The notes beneath the pieces were generated by a model that searched no databases, was not told the DNA's origin, and saw only the letters and a list, made by a program, of their open reading frames with translations. From Caballeronia sp. dw_276 (GTDB lineage Bacteria > Pseudomonadota > Gammaproteobacteria > Burkholderiales > Burkholderiaceae): 64,000 bases of DNA. A program made the position numbers and the translations under genes. Shown one piece after another: positions 25,431 through 35,442 of this stretch; the stretch's first letter is position 1; the number at the start of each line of letters is the position of its first letter. The stretch lies in assembly GCF_018449635.1 (NCBI RefSeq), contig NZ_JAAVUV010000006.1, positions 124,001 to 188,000 of the forward strand. Direction: 5' to 3'.

Positions 25431-26101
25431 ATTTCTCCTCTCGAAATTGAGATTACCGCAGGTTTACTGCGAGCCTTGTTGACAAAGACAAGTCATACAT
25501 TGCTCGAAGTATAACATTACCGCGGAACAAAACGCTGTGTGTAGACTTCGAGCAGTGTCTAACTTTGTGCGTTGGCATTTTGCCATATCGTTCCCTTGCA
25601 ACGATAAAAATATCCCCGGGGCCCCAATGCCCGCAACCTTATGTGGTGCATGCGCAACAAGACGGGGCATGGGAAAAGCAGGGTTTGATATGCGCGTCTT
25701 ATGCGCATGATACGTGCCCACCCGGAACTTTTTCGCAAAACATCAATACATTTTTTTCGGGCGTTTTTCGCGCTTGATCGGGACGGCCAAAACCCGGGAA
25801 TCGCGATCATAGCGGGTTAGTCTGACGTTTTCACATAGTCGCGCGAAGCAAATTGTAAGCTTGCGCTACAAATGCGTTCCGATCCCTCGGAAAAGTTCCC
25901 TTGCGCTTGTCCTTGCCGTTCGCCTGCGTGTGCACTGTATGTATATACGCGCCGCTGCCGGGCGCGGATGCCGCGCATGTTAGAATCGCGTGATGCGTTG
26001 CGTTCGCAATGCCGATGCTAAACGCCGGTGATTTGAAGGGGAAACGTCGCGAAAGGGACGTTTATTCCGCGCCGGCGCCGCACAGTTCAAGACACGGATA
26101 A
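25431..26101. other. 671-bp divergent intergenic region between ompA-family gene and gyrA
   Basis: No gene is supported. Short minus-strand frames here have no ribosome site or family resemblance. The region should contain the leader and promoter of the ompA-family gene (see 25508-25516) and the gyrA promoter. A TAGAAT -10-like element lies at 25981-25986, about 115 bp before gyrA, with no clear -35. The sequence is AT-rich between about 25560 and 25780 and holds no strong hairpin that I can define. Confidence 0.5.
25508..25516 (-). promoter_or_regulatory. Extended -10 promoter element for the ompA-family gene
   Basis: On the minus strand the sequence reads TG-T-TATACT, an extended -10 element (TGnTATAAT type) about 78 nt upstream of the start codon. 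It has no good -35, as is usual for extended -10 promoters. Confidence 0.45.
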
Positions 26102-28780
26102 ATGGATCAATTCGCCAAAGAGACCCTGCCAATCTCCCTTGAGGAGGAAATGCGCCGCTCATATCTCGATTACGCGATGAGCGTGATCGTGGGGCGAGCG
26201 CTCCCCGATGTCCGCGACGGCCTGAAGCCTGTCCACCGTCGTGCGCTGTACTCCATGCACGAACTGAACAACGACTGGAATCGCGCCTATAAGAAGTCGG
26301 CGCGTATTGTCGGCGACGTGATCGGTAAATATCACCCGCACGGCGATCAGTCGGTGTACGACACCATCGTGCGGATGGCGCAGCCGTTCTCGCTGCGCTA
26401 CATGCTGGTGGACGGACAGGGCAATTTCGGTTCGGTCGACGGCGACAACGCCGCGGCCATGCGATACACCGAAATCCGCATGGCGAAGATCGGCCACGAA
26501 CTGCTGGCGGATATCGACAAGGAAACGGTCGACTTCGGCCCGAACTACGACGGCAGCGAAAGCGAGCCGCTCGTTCTGCCGGCGCGGATTCCTAATCTGC
26601 TGATCAATGGCTCGGCCGGCATCGCGGTCGGCATGGCGACGAACATTCCGCCGCATAACCTGCGTGAAATTGTCGATGCCTGCATGCATCTGCTGAACAA
26701 CCCTGATACGACCATCGACGAGCTGATCGAGATCGTGCCCGCGCCTGATTTCCCGACGGCCGGCGTGATCTACGGCGTCTCGGGCGTGCGCGACGGTTAT
26801 CGCACGGGGCGCGGACGCGTCGTGATGCGTGCGACCACGCACTTCGAAGAGATCGATCGCGGTCAGCGCATGGCGATCATCGTCGACGAAATTCCGTATC
26901 AGGTGAACAAGCGCACGCTACTTGAGCGCATCGCCGAGCTGGTGAACGAGAAGAAGATCGAAGGCATCTCGGACATCCGCGACGAATCCGACAAGAGCGG
27001 CATGCGCGTGGTCGTCGAACTCAAGCGCGGCGAAGTGCCCGAAGTGGTGCTGAACAACCTGTACAAGCTGACGCAGCTTCAGGACACGTTCGGCATGAAC
27101 ATGGTCGCGCTGGTCGACGGCCAGCCGCGCCTGCTCAACCTGAAGCAGATGCTGGAGTGTTTCCTGTCGCATCGGCGGGAAGTGCTGACGCGGCGCACTG
27201 TATACGAACTGCGCAAGGCGCGGGATCGCGGCCACGTGCTGGAAGGCCTGGCGGTGGCGCTCGCGAATATCGACGAATTCATCCGCATCATCAAGGCCGC
27301 TCCTACTCCGCCGATCGCGAAGCAGGACTTGATGAACAACGCGTGGGATTCGGAAATCGTGCGCGAAATGCTGTCGCGTGCGGAAACCGAAGCGTCGGGC
27401 GGGCGTCAGGCGTACCGGCCGGAAGGTTTGAATCCAGCGTACGGCATGCAGGCCGATGGCTTGTACAAGCTTTCCGACGTTCAGGCGCAGGAAATTCTGC
27501 AGATGCGCCTGCAACGCCTGACCGGTCTCGAGCAGGACAAGATCGTCGGCGAGTACAAGGACGTCATGGCGCAGATCGCCGATTTGCTCGATATCCTCGC
27601 GCGGCCGGAGCGGATTCGCCAGATCATCGTCGAGGAATTGACGACGGTTCGCGCCGAGTTCGGCGACGAGCGCCGTTCGCGCATCGAACTGAACGCCACG
27701 GAATTGAATACCGAAGACCTGATCACGCCGCAGGAAATGGTCGTGACCATGTCGCATACCGGGTACGTGAAGTCGCAGCCGCTGTCGGAATACCGGGCGC
27801 AAAAGCGCGGCGGCCGCGGCAAGCAGGCTACGCAGATGAAGGAAGACGACTGGATCGACACGCTGTTCATTGCGAATACGCACGATCACATGCTGTGCTT
27901 CTCGAATCGCGGGCGCGTGTACTGGATCAAGGTCTACGAAGTTCCACAAGGTTCGCGGAACTCGCGTGGCCGTCCGATCGTCAATATGTTCCCGCTGCAG
28001 GACGGCGAGAAGATCAATGTCGTGCTGCCGATCAAGGAATTCTCGGCTGACAAGTACGTCTTCATGGCTACGTCCTTGGGTACGGTCAAGAAGACACCGC
28101 TGGAAGCTTTCAGCCGGCCGCTGCGCAAGGGCATCATTGCGGTCGGGCTGGACGAGGGCGATTTCCTGATCGGCGCGGCGATCACGGACGGTGAGCACGA
28201 CGTCATGTTGTTCTCGGATTCGGGCAAGGCAGTTCGCTTCGACGAAAACGATGTTCGCGCCATGGGCCGTGAAGCGCGCGGCGTGCGCGGCATGCAACTG
28301 GAAGATGGGCAGCAGGTTATCGCGCTGCTGGTTGCGGGCGGTGAGAACCAGTCCGTGCTGACCGCGACCGAGAACGGTTTCGGCAAGCGCACGCCGATTG
28401 GCGAATACACTCGTCACGGCCGTGGTACGAAGGGCATGATCGCTATCCAGACGTCGGAACGTAACGGCAAGGTCGTCGCCGCAACGCTCGTGGAGCCGGA
28501 AAGCGAGATCATGCTGATCACCAATACGGGTGTGCTGATTCGTACGCGCGTGTCGGAGATCCGTGAGATGGGCCGTGCAACCCAAGGTGTTACACTCATT
28601 AGTCTTGACGACGGCACGAAGTTATCCGGCCTGCAGCACATCGCCGAGGCGGAAGTGGCGGTCGAACTCGACGCGGATCTGGAAGGTGACGCGCCTGACA
28701 CACTCGACACACCATCGGCCAGCGACGCTGGCGACAGTCCCGACGACACGTCCGAGGGCGGCGAGGACACAACGTCCTGA
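26102..28780 (+). CDS. gyrA: DNA gyrase subunit A
   Basis: The 892-residue protein has the catalytic Tyr122 in [10 protein letters not shown], a breakage-reunion domain to about 520, and a C-terminal beta-pinwheel with the GyrA box (QKRGGRGKQ) that identifies gyrase rather than ParC. It makes negative supercoils with GyrB. The quinolone pocket reads [10 protein letters not shown], with Gln at residue 83 and Asp at 87. Position 83 is Ser in E. coli and Thr in Burkholderia as I recall. The last 45 residues are an acidic Asp/Glu/Ser/Thr tail. It heads the serC-pheA-hisC-tyrA-aroA-cmk-rpsA gene order. Confidence 0.98.
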   Translation: MDQFAKETLPISLEEEMRRSYLDYAMSVIVGRALPDVRDGLKPVHRRALYSMHELNNDWNRAYKKSARIVGDVIGKYHPHGDQSVYDTIVRMAQPFSLRYMLVDGQGNFGSVDGDNAAAMRYTEIRMAKIGHELLADIDKETVDFGPNYDGSESEPLVLPARIPNLLINGSAGIAVGMATNIPPHNLREIVDACMHLLNNPDTTIDELIEIVPAPDFPTAGVIYGVSGVRDGYRTGRGRVVMRATTHFEEIDRGQRMAIIVDEIPYQVNKRTLLERIAELVNEKKIEGISDIRDESDKSGMRVVVELKRGEVPEVVLNNLYKLTQLQDTFGMNMVALVDGQPRLLNLKQMLECFLSHRREVLTRRTVYELRKARDRGHVLEGLAVALANIDEFIRIIKAAPTPPIAKQDLMNNAWDSEIVREMLSRAETEASGGRQAYRPEGLNPAYGMQADGLYKLSDVQAQEILQMRLQRLTGLEQDKIVGEYKDVMAQIADLLDILARPERIRQIIVEELTTVRAEFGDERRSRIELNATELNTEDLITPQEMVVTMSHTGYVKSQPLSEYRAQKRGGRGKQATQMKEDDWIDTLFIANTHDHMLCFSNRGRVYWIKVYEVPQGSRNSRGRPIVNMFPLQDGEKINVVLPIKEFSADKYVFMATSLGTVKKTPLEAFSRPLRKGIIAVGLDEGDFLIGAAITDGEHDVMLFSDSGKAVRFDENDVRAMGREARGVRGMQLEDGQQVIALLVAGGENQSVLTATENGFGKRTPIGEYTRHGRGTKGMIAIQTSERNGKVVAATLVEPESEIMLITNTGVLIRTRVSEIREMGRATQGVTLISLDDGTKLSGLQHIAEAEVAVELDADLEGDAPDTLDTPSASDAGDSPDDTSEGGEDTTS

Positions 28781-28910
28781 TCGCTGCCTGCCGACGAGCA
28801 CTCGTTCTGTTTCTGAAAGCTTGAATCTATAAGCTGCGCGAATCTTGGCAAGTCCCCAAGTGACATGCCAACTCGCGCAGCGGTAGAAACGAAAATTTTT
28901 TAAGGGAGTA

Positions 28911-29519
28911 ATGATGCAAAAACAGTTTAAACAATGGATCTTGCTGGCTGCTTTGGTACCGGCTTTCGCATCGGCTCAATCGCTCCAGAGCCAATCGGCA
29001 GCGCCGGCATCGACTGCGGCTACAGCGGCTCCGGATCCGGCGAAGCAAGCTGCGATCAAGAGCCTGCTGGACGCAATCGACGCGCAAAAGCTCGTCGGCG
29101 CCATTGGTAACAGCGCACAAATGCAGTCGAAGCAACTGGTTCCGGCCATCCTGTCCGACGCTTTGAGCGAAAACAAGACGCTGAACGACAAGCAGAAACA
29201 AGCTGCCGTTCCTCAGCTCCAGAAGGACACGGTACCGAAGCTGGTGGATTCGGCTGGTCAAGTGTTCGCAACGGATTCGTTCCGCCAGGATGCAATGCAA
29301 GCTCAGTACGACGCATACGCGAAGTACTACACCACGGCTGAAATCAACGACCTGACGACGTTCTACAAGAGCCCGACAGGACGCAAGTTCATCCAGGTTC
29401 AGGACCAGGTTGGTCGTGACGTGGTGAACGGCCTGATGCAAAAGTACATGCCGCAAGCAATCAAGGCGACGCGTACGCAAGCAGACAAGGAAGTGGCATC
29501 GGTCAAGCCGGCTAAGTAA
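28911..29519 (+). CDS. DUF2059 family exported protein
   Basis: The protein has 202 residues with a signal peptide (QWILLAALVPAFASA-Q) and an Ala/Ser/Pro linker to about residue 45. A helical DUF2059 domain (about 120-185) contains YAKYYTTAEINDLTTFYKSPTGRKF, the family signature. The family is periplasmic and of unknown function. A strong AAGGGAG precedes ATGATG at 28911. It lies between gyrA and serC and has its own downstream terminator, so it interrupts the otherwise conserved gyrA-serC order. Confidence 0.88.
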   Translation: MMQKQFKQWILLAALVPAFASAQSLQSQSAAPASTAATAAPDPAKQAAIKSLLDAIDAQKLVGAIGNSAQMQSKQLVPAILSDALSENKTLNDKQKQAAVPQLQKDTVPKLVDSAGQVFATDSFRQDAMQAQYDAYAKYYTTAEINDLTTFYKSPTGRKFIQVQDQVGRDVVNGLMQKYMPQAIKATRTQADKEVASVKPAK

Positions 29520-29591
29520 GCGCAAGCCGGGCGCCGAATCCCGCGGCCGCTGACGCGGCCCTAGTTTGGCGGGTTTTCGGGACGGTGCGAT

Positions 29592-29632
29592 AATGGCTGT
29601 TTGCGTGCATACGCAAACAGCCATTTCTTTTT
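29592..29632 (+). terminator. Rho-independent terminator after DUF2059 gene
   Basis: A 15-bp perfect stem (AATGGCTGTTTGCGT, GCAT loop, mirror arm to 29625) is followed by TCTTTTT. It lies between the DUF2059 gene and serC, so serC needs its own promoter in the remaining 58 bp or depends on read-through. Confidence 0.88.
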
Positions 29633-29689
29633 CAGGCGCGGTTTTGATGTTTTCCTGACCGCGTCCGGCTTTTCGGGATCTCTATTCTT

Positions 29690-30772
29690 ATGCGCGTGTT
29701 CAATTTCTCCGCTGGTCCTGCTGCAATGCCCGAAGAAGTACTCCGTCAAGCCGCCGACGAAATGCTCGACTGGAACGGCAGCGGCATGAGCGTGATGGAA
29801 ATGAGTCATCGCGGCGCCGAATTCATGTCGATTCACGAAGCGGCGCTTTCCGATCTTCGCGACTTGCTCAAGGTGCCGTCGTCGCACAGGATCTTGTTTT
29901 TGCAGGGCGGCGGGATTGGCGAAAACGCCATCGTGCCGCTGAACTTGCTTGGTTCGCGCACGACGGCGGACTTCGTGGTGACCGGTTCCTGGTCGCAGAA
30001 ATCGTTTAAGGAAGCGCAGAAATACGGCACGCCGCACATCGCGGCAAACGGCAAGACGGATCAAGGTTTCACGCACGTCCCGAAGATCGCCGAATGGCAT
30101 CTTTCAGACGATCCCGCGTACGTCCATCTCTGCACGAACGAAACCATCGATGGCGTGGAGACCTTCGAGATCCCCGATCTCGGTTCTGTGCCGCTGGTTG
30201 CCGACGCTTCGTCGCACATTCTTTCGCGCCCAATGGACATTGCCAAATACGGTGTGCTCTTTGGCGGCGCGCAGAAGAACATCGGCATGGCGGGTGTGAC
30301 GGTCGTGATCGTGCGCGAGGATCTGCTCGATCGCGCGTTGGCGATCTGTCCTTCGGCATTCGAATGGAGGACCATCGCCGCGAACAATTCGATGTACAAC
30401 ACGCCGCCCACGTACGCAATCTACATTGCCGGCCTCGTGTTCAAGTGGCTGAAGAAGCAGGGCGGCCTGGAAGCCATGGAGGCGCGCAGCATCGAGAAAT
30501 CGTCGCTGCTGTATGACACCATTGATTCAAGCAGTTTCTATTTGAACAAAGTTGAGCGTCAGTCGCGCTCGAGAATGAACGTACCGTTTTTTCTCGCCGA
30601 CGAAACCCGTAACGAAGCATTCCTGGCCGGCGCCAAAGCGCGCGGCCTGCTGCAGCTGAAAGGCCACAAGTCGGTCGGCGGCATGCGCGCGTCCATCTAT
30701 AACGCGGTGCCGCTCGAAGCGGTGAAGACGCTTGTCGAGTATATGAAGGAATTCGAGCAGACCAGCGCTTGA
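29690..30772 (+). CDS. serC: Phosphoserine aminotransferase
   Basis: This 360-residue class V aminotransferase begins [28 protein letters not shown], the SerC N-terminus. The PLP lysine is in [18 protein letters not shown], and phosphate-binding residues lie in MSHRGAEF and in [14 protein letters not shown]. It makes phosphoserine from 3-phosphohydroxypyruvate and also serves pyridoxal phosphate synthesis. It is the first enzyme gene of the supraoperon, 50 bp before pheA. Confidence 0.97.
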   Translation: MRVFNFSAGPAAMPEEVLRQAADEMLDWNGSGMSVMEMSHRGAEFMSIHEAALSDLRDLLKVPSSHRILFLQGGGIGENAIVPLNLLGSRTTADFVVTGSWSQKSFKEAQKYGTPHIAANGKTDQGFTHVPKIAEWHLSDDPAYVHLCTNETIDGVETFEIPDLGSVPLVADASSHILSRPMDIAKYGVLFGGAQKNIGMAGVTVVIVREDLLDRALAICPSAFEWRTIAANNSMYNTPPTYAIYIAGLVFKWLKKQGGLEAMEARSIEKSSLLYDTIDSSSFYLNKVERQSRSRMNVPFFLADETRNEAFLAGAKARGLLQLKGHKSVGGMRASIYNAVPLEAVKTLVEYMKEFEQTSA

Positions 30773-30822
30773 TCTGTCCTTCAATGCTTCACCAGGCTCA
30801 TCCGACTTAAACCAGACATCGC

Positions 30823-31905
30823 ATGGACGACGACCTTAATTCTCAACTCAAACCGCTGCGTGAACGCATCGATGCGCTCGACGCGCAGCTCATCGCGCTC
30901 CTGAATCAGCGCGCCGCGGTCGCGCTCGAAGTGGGCGAGGTAAAGAAGCATTTCAACGCGCCCGTGTTCCGTCCGGAGCGTGAACTGCAAGTGATTGCGC
31001 GGCTTCAGGACATGAGCGAAGGACCGCTCGGCGGCGATCACATCAGCTCGATCTGGCGCGAAATCATGGCCGCGAGCCGCGCGCTCGAACAAACGCTGCG
31101 CGCTGCGTTTCTCGGGCCGGTCGGCACGTACAGCGAGCAGGCGATGTTCGAATATTTCGGACATTCCATCGAGGGCTTGCCGTGTCCTTCCATCGACGAA
31201 GTGTTTCGTTCTGTAGAAGCGGGAGCGGCCGAGTTTGGCGTCGTGCCGGTCGAGAATTCAGCGGAAGGCGCGGTATCGCGGACGCTGGATTTGTTGTTGC
31301 AGACGTCGCTTGTCATTGGCGGCGAACTGGCTTTGCCGATTCACCATAATTTGCTGACCGCGTCGGGCACGCTCGACGGCGTCACGCGCGTGTTCGCGCA
31401 TCCGCAAGCCCTCGCCCAATGCCAGCATTGGCTGACCGCGAATGCGCCTACGTTGACGCGCCAGGCGGTATCGAGCAACGCGGAAGCGGCGCGGTTGGCT
31501 GTCGGCGATCCGACCATCGCGGCAATCGCCGGCGATCGCGCGGCGACGCATTACGGCCTGGGTGTGGTCAGTTCGATGATCCAGGATGATCCGCACAATC
31601 GCACGCGCTTCGTGATGATCGGCAAGGAGCGCACAGGCGTGAGTGGGTTCGACCAGACGTCGCTGATCGTGTCCGTGGCGAACGAGCCGGGCGCATTGTT
31701 GAAATTGCTGGAACCGCTGGCTCGGCATGGTGTATCGATGACGCGTTTCGAGTCGCGCCCGGCGCGCGTCGGCACGTGGGAGTACTACTTTTACATCGAT
31801 GTGGAAGGCCATCGCGACGATACGGCTGTGGCCGGCGCGCTCGCCGAACTCGGCGAAAAGGCCGAATTCCTCAAGGTTCTCGGGTCGTACCCGCGCGCTC
31901 GCTGA
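30823..31905 (+). CDS. pheA: Bifunctional chorismate mutase / prephenate dehydratase (P-protein)
   Basis: The protein has 360 residues. Residues 1-90 are an AroQ chorismate mutase helix bundle (LRERIDALDAQLIALLNQRAAVALEVGEVK). Residues about 92-270 are prephenate dehydratase starting AAFLGPVGTYSEQA and containing the catalytic NRTRFVMIG motif. Residues about 280-355 are an ACT domain with the phenylalanine-binding GALL and ESRP motifs (EPGALLKLLEPLARHGVSMTRFESRP), so allosteric inhibition by phenylalanine is expected. It converts chorismate to phenylpyruvate. It sits 50 bp after serC and 27 bp before hisC. Confidence 0.97.
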   Translation: MDDDLNSQLKPLRERIDALDAQLIALLNQRAAVALEVGEVKKHFNAPVFRPERELQVIARLQDMSEGPLGGDHISSIWREIMAASRALEQTLRAAFLGPVGTYSEQAMFEYFGHSIEGLPCPSIDEVFRSVEAGAAEFGVVPVENSAEGAVSRTLDLLLQTSLVIGGELALPIHHNLLTASGTLDGVTRVFAHPQALAQCQHWLTANAPTLTRQAVSSNAEAARLAVGDPTIAAIAGDRAATHYGLGVVSSMIQDDPHNRTRFVMIGKERTGVSGFDQTSLIVSVANEPGALLKLLEPLARHGVSMTRFESRPARVGTWEYYFYIDVEGHRDDTAVAGALAELGEKAEFLKVLGSYPRAR

Positions 31906-31932
31906 TTCCCTGATAAAAACGCTGGAGAAACT

Positions 31933-33048
31933 ATGACATCGCAATTCGGCCCTTCCTACGTGCGCGCGATCGCGCCTTATATTGCCGGCAAGCCGATCTC
32001 GGAAGTGGCGCGTGAATTCGGACTGAACGAAGCGGATATCGTGAAGCTCGCGTCGAACGAAAATCCGCTGGGCATGCCCGAATCCGCGAAGCGCGCGATG
32101 GCAGAAGCCATGGCCGAACTCGGCCGATATCCGGATTCGAACGGCTTCGAGTTGAAGGCCGCGCTTGGCGAACGTTATGGCGTGCCGCCGGAATGGATCA
32201 CGCTCGGCAACGGCAGTAACGACATTCTCGAAATCGCCGCGCACGCGCTGGTGGAGAAGGGCCAGTCAGTCGTGTATTCGCAGTACTCGTTCGCCGTGTA
32301 CGCGCTTGCCACGCAAGGTCTGGGCGCGCGCGCGATCGTCGTGCCGGCTGTGAAATACGGTCACGATCTCGACGCGATGCTCGCTGCAATCGCCGACGAT
32401 ACGCGCCTTGTGTTCGTCGCGAATCCGAACAATCCGACGGGCACGTTCATTGAAGGTCCGGCGCTCGAGGCGTTTATCTCGCGTGTACCGCGTCACGTCG
32501 CGGTTGTGCTGGACGAGGCGTACACGGAATATCTCGCGAAGGACAAACGCTACGATTCGATTGAATGGGTGCGTCGATATCCGAACCTGATCGTGTCGCG
32601 GACGTTCTCCAAGGCGTTTGGTTTGGCCGGATTGCGCGTGGGGTTTGCCATCGCCCAGCCGGAACAAACCGATTTGCTGAACCGTCTGCGTCAGCCGTTC
32701 AACGTGAATTCGCTTGCGCAAGCCGCGGCCATCGCTGCATTGAAGGACACGGCGTTTCTCACGAAAAGCGCGGAGATCAACGCGGCGGGTTATCGCCGGC
32801 TCACCGAAGCGTTCGATAATCTCGGCCTCGAATACGTTCCGTCCGACGGCAACTTCGTGATGGTGCGCGTAGGCCCCGACGACGCCGCCGGCCAGCGCGT
32901 GAATCTCGCCTTGCTCAAGCAAGGCGTGATCGTGCGCCCGGTCGCGAACTACGGTTTGTTGCCGTGGCTGCGTATCACGATTGGTTTGCCGGAAGAAAAC
33001 GAGGCGTTTATTGCCGCGCTCGAAAAGGCGTTGTCGGCGACGGCCTGA
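31933..33048 (+). CDS. hisC: Histidinol-phosphate aminotransferase (HisC2/HisHb type)
   Basis: This 371-residue class I/II aminotransferase has LASNENPLGMPESAK at the N-terminus, VFVANPNNPTGTF, the PLP Asp/Tyr stretch VVLDEAYTEYL, and the Schiff-base lysine in SRTFSKAFGLAGLRVGF. A GGAGAAA site precedes the ATG. In this supraoperon the enzyme is usually a broad-specificity member that also transaminates aromatic keto acids, so it may finish tyrosine and phenylalanine synthesis as well as act in histidine synthesis. That dual role is inferred from context. Confidence 0.95.
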   Translation: MTSQFGPSYVRAIAPYIAGKPISEVAREFGLNEADIVKLASNENPLGMPESAKRAMAEAMAELGRYPDSNGFELKAALGERYGVPPEWITLGNGSNDILEIAAHALVEKGQSVVYSQYSFAVYALATQGLGARAIVVPAVKYGHDLDAMLAAIADDTRLVFVANPNNPTGTFIEGPALEAFISRVPRHVAVVLDEAYTEYLAKDKRYDSIEWVRRYPNLIVSRTFSKAFGLAGLRVGFAIAQPEQTDLLNRLRQPFNVNSLAQAAAIAALKDTAFLTKSAEINAAGYRRLTEAFDNLGLEYVPSDGNFVMVRVGPDDAAGQRVNLALLKQGVIVRPVANYGLLPWLRITIGLPEENEAFIAALEKALSATA

Positions 33049-33095
33049 TTTGTTTCATTGGGCTTGAACTATAAAGCCCTCGTTTTTTCACCCTT

Positions 33096-33116
33096 CGCGC
33101 CTTCGGGCGCGTTTTT
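33096..33116 (+). terminator. Short UUCG terminator between hisC and tyrA
   Basis: A 6-bp GC-only stem CGCGCC-TTCG-GGCGCG with a stable UUCG tetraloop is followed by five T residues. It ends 11 bp before the tyrA start codon, leaving almost no room for a promoter, so it probably gives partial termination within the supraoperon. Confidence 0.75.
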
Positions 33117-33127
33117 ATCGATGTCTC

Positions 33128-34066
33128 GTGGCTGCGTTCTCATTCAATAAACTCGTGATTTTCGGCGTCGGTCTGATCGGCGGATCGCTTGCGCGCGGCC
33201 TGCGTGTACACGCCGTGCGCGAGCGCGCGGGTGCGACGGGCGAAATTATCGGCGTCGGCCGTTCGGCGAAGTCCGTCGAGCGTGCGCTGGAACTCGGCGT
33301 GATCGATTCGGCCGTGCTTCTCGATGACTACAACGCACTCAAGCAAGCATTGCACGATGCTGATTTCGTGCTGATTGCGGCGCCTGTTGCGCAAACTGAA
33401 CCATTGCTGCGAAGGATCGTGCCGTTCCTCGACGCACGCACTATAGTCACCGATGCCGGCAGCACGAAAAGCGACGCAGTCACCGCAGCGCGCGCCGCGC
33501 TCGGCGCGCGCGCTTCGCAATTCGTGCCGGGCCATCCGATTGCCGGCCGTGAATCGAGCGGCGTTGATGCAGCGCTGCCCGATCTTTACGTCGATAAAAA
33601 CGTCGTGCTCTGTCCGTTGCCCGAGAATGCGCCGGCATCCGTCGAGCGCGTCGCCGAGATGTGGCGCGCGACGGGCGCCTCCGTGCATCAGATGAGCGCG
33701 GAGCAGCATGACGGCGTGTTCGCTTCGGTGAGCCATTTGCCGCACGTATTGTCGTTCGCGCTCGTCGAACAGATTCTGGAAGCGCCGGACGCAGCGCTGA
33801 AGTTCTCGTTCGCGGCTGGCGGATTCCGCGATTTCACGCGCATCGCGGCGTCGAGCCCGGAAATGTGGCGCGACGTGTGCATCGCGAACCGGGCGGCGCT
33901 CCTGACCGAGATCGACGCCTACACCAAGGTGCTGGCGCGTTTCCGTCAGGCTATCGACGCGGCGGACGCGGCCGCGCTCGAAGCCGCATTCGAACGCTCG
34001 CGCACGGCGCGCAGTCAATGGCAACAAGGCGGTGGGCTCAAAGCCGCCGACGATTCCGCACAATAG
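33128..34066 (+). CDS. tyrA: Prephenate (or arogenate) dehydrogenase
   Basis: The 312-residue protein has the NAD-binding motif LVIFGVGLIGGSLARGL right at the N-terminus, then TDAGSTKSDAV, FVPGHPIAGRESSGV and an all-helical dimerisation domain. It makes 4-hydroxyphenylpyruvate from prephenate. No ACT domain follows, so regulation is at the active site if present. The start is a GTG at 33128 with no recognisable Shine-Dalgarno, just after the UUCG terminator. The Rossmann motif leaves no room for a later start. It is 16 bp from aroA. Confidence 0.93.
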   Translation: MAAFSFNKLVIFGVGLIGGSLARGLRVHAVRERAGATGEIIGVGRSAKSVERALELGVIDSAVLLDDYNALKQALHDADFVLIAAPVAQTEPLLRRIVPFLDARTIVTDAGSTKSDAVTAARAALGARASQFVPGHPIAGRESSGVDAALPDLYVDKNVVLCPLPENAPASVERVAEMWRATGASVHQMSAEQHDGVFASVSHLPHVLSFALVEQILEAPDAALKFSFAAGGFRDFTRIAASSPEMWRDVCIANRAALLTEIDAYTKVLARFRQAIDAADAAALEAAFERSRTARSQWQQGGGLKAADDSAQ

Positions 34067-34082
34067 TTAACTGGACTTGCAC

Positions 34083-35387
34083 ATGGAACACCTCGATCTC
34101 GGACCTTTTTCGCGTGCGTCCGGCACGGTCCGGCTGCCCGGATCGAAGAGCATTTCGAACCGCGTTTTGCTGCTCGCCGCGTTGGCCGAAGGCGAAACCG
34201 TCATCACCAATCTGCTCGATTCCGACGATACCCGCGTGATGCTCGCCGCGCTCGACAAGCTTGGCATCAACGTGAAAAACGATGGCGAGCGTTGCGTGGT
34301 GAAGGGCACGGGCGGCGGCTTTCCGGTGAAATCGGCTGAGCTTTTCCTGGGCAACGCGGGAACGGCGGTGCGTCCGCTGACGGCGGCGCTGGCGTTGAAC
34401 GGCGGGGAATACCGCGTGCACGGCGTGCCGCGCATGCACGAACGGCCGATCGGCGATCTCGTCGATGGCCTGCGGCAGATTGGCGCGAAGATCGATTACG
34501 AAGCGAACGCCGGTTTCCCGCCGCTGCGCATTCATCCGGCCGAGATTTCCGTCGATCAGCCGATCAAGGTTCGCGGCGACGTTTCCAGCCAGTTCCTGAC
34601 CGCGTTGCTGATGAGCTTGCCGCTCGCGCAAAGTTCGCGCGGCCCGATTGTGATCGAAGTGGAAGGCGAGCTGATTTCCAAGCCGTACATCGATATCACG
34701 ATCAAGCTGATGGATCGGTTCGGCATGACCGTCGAGCGCGACGGCTGGTCGCGCTTTACGTTGCCGGCGGGCGGGCGTTACACGTCACCGGGCACGATCG
34801 CGGTGGAAGGCGACGCGTCGTCTGCGTCGTATTTTCTCGCGGCCGGCGCGCTGGGCGGCGGGCCGCTGCGCGTTGAAGGCGTGGGCCGCGCGAGCATTCA
34901 AGGCGACGTGAATTTCGCCGACGCGCTGATCCGCATGGGCGCGAACGTGATGCTCGGCGACGACTGGATCGAAGTGCGCGGCGTGGAATCCGACGACGGC
35001 AAGCTGATGCCCATCGACATGGATTTCAACCTGATCCCGGACGCCGCAATGACCATCGCGGTCGCCGCGTTGTTCGCGAACGGCACGACCACGCTGCGCA
35101 ATATTGCTAGCTGGCGCGTGAAGGAAACGGACCGCATCGCCGCGATGGCCGCTGAATTGCGCAAGGTCGGCGCAACGGTGGAAGAGGGCGCGGATTACCT
35201 GGTGGTCACACCGCCGGCGCAGTTGACGCCGAACGCGGCCATCGATACCTACGACGACCATCGCATGGCCATGTGTTTTTCGCTCGTGAGTCTGGGCGGC
35301 GTGCCGGTGCGCATCAACGATCCGAAATGCGTGGGCAAGACCTTCCCGGATTACTTCGAGCAATTTGCCAGGCTGGCGAAGGCGTAA
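34083..35387 (+). CDS. aroA: 5-enolpyruvylshikimate-3-phosphate synthase
   Basis: The 434-residue enzyme has [27 protein letters not shown] (substrate-binding SKSxSNR), [16 protein letters not shown] (the PEP/glyphosate-binding GNAGTAxRP, unmodified, so class I) and [20 protein letters not shown]. It joins shikimate-3-phosphate and PEP. I use the ATG at 34083 rather than a TTG two codons earlier. Its position between tyrA and cmk is the conserved supraoperon order. Confidence 0.97.
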   Translation: MEHLDLGPFSRASGTVRLPGSKSISNRVLLLAALAEGETVITNLLDSDDTRVMLAALDKLGINVKNDGERCVVKGTGGGFPVKSAELFLGNAGTAVRPLTAALALNGGEYRVHGVPRMHERPIGDLVDGLRQIGAKIDYEANAGFPPLRIHPAEISVDQPIKVRGDVSSQFLTALLMSLPLAQSSRGPIVIEVEGELISKPYIDITIKLMDRFGMTVERDGWSRFTLPAGGRYTSPGTIAVEGDASSASYFLAAGALGGGPLRVEGVGRASIQGDVNFADALIRMGANVMLGDDWIEVRGVESDDGKLMPIDMDFNLIPDAAMTIAVAALFANGTTTLRNIASWRVKETDRIAAMAAELRKVGATVEEGADYLVVTPPAQLTPNAAIDTYDDHRMAMCFSLVSLGGVPVRINDPKCVGKTFPDYFEQFARLAKA

Positions 35388-35442
35388 TGATCGTGACTAA
35401 TATATATAAGCGCGCTGTTTTCGGCCGACCGGGGCGTCTGCG

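Noticed and set aside
25464-25810. Short minus-strand frames between the ompA-family gene and gyrA
   Set aside because: No ribosome site, no signal, odd composition for a GC-rich coding frame; the area is promoter DNA.
26918-28585. 555-codon frame antisense to gyrA
   Set aside because: gyrA is certain. The mirror frame is His/Arg/Leu-rich without motifs.
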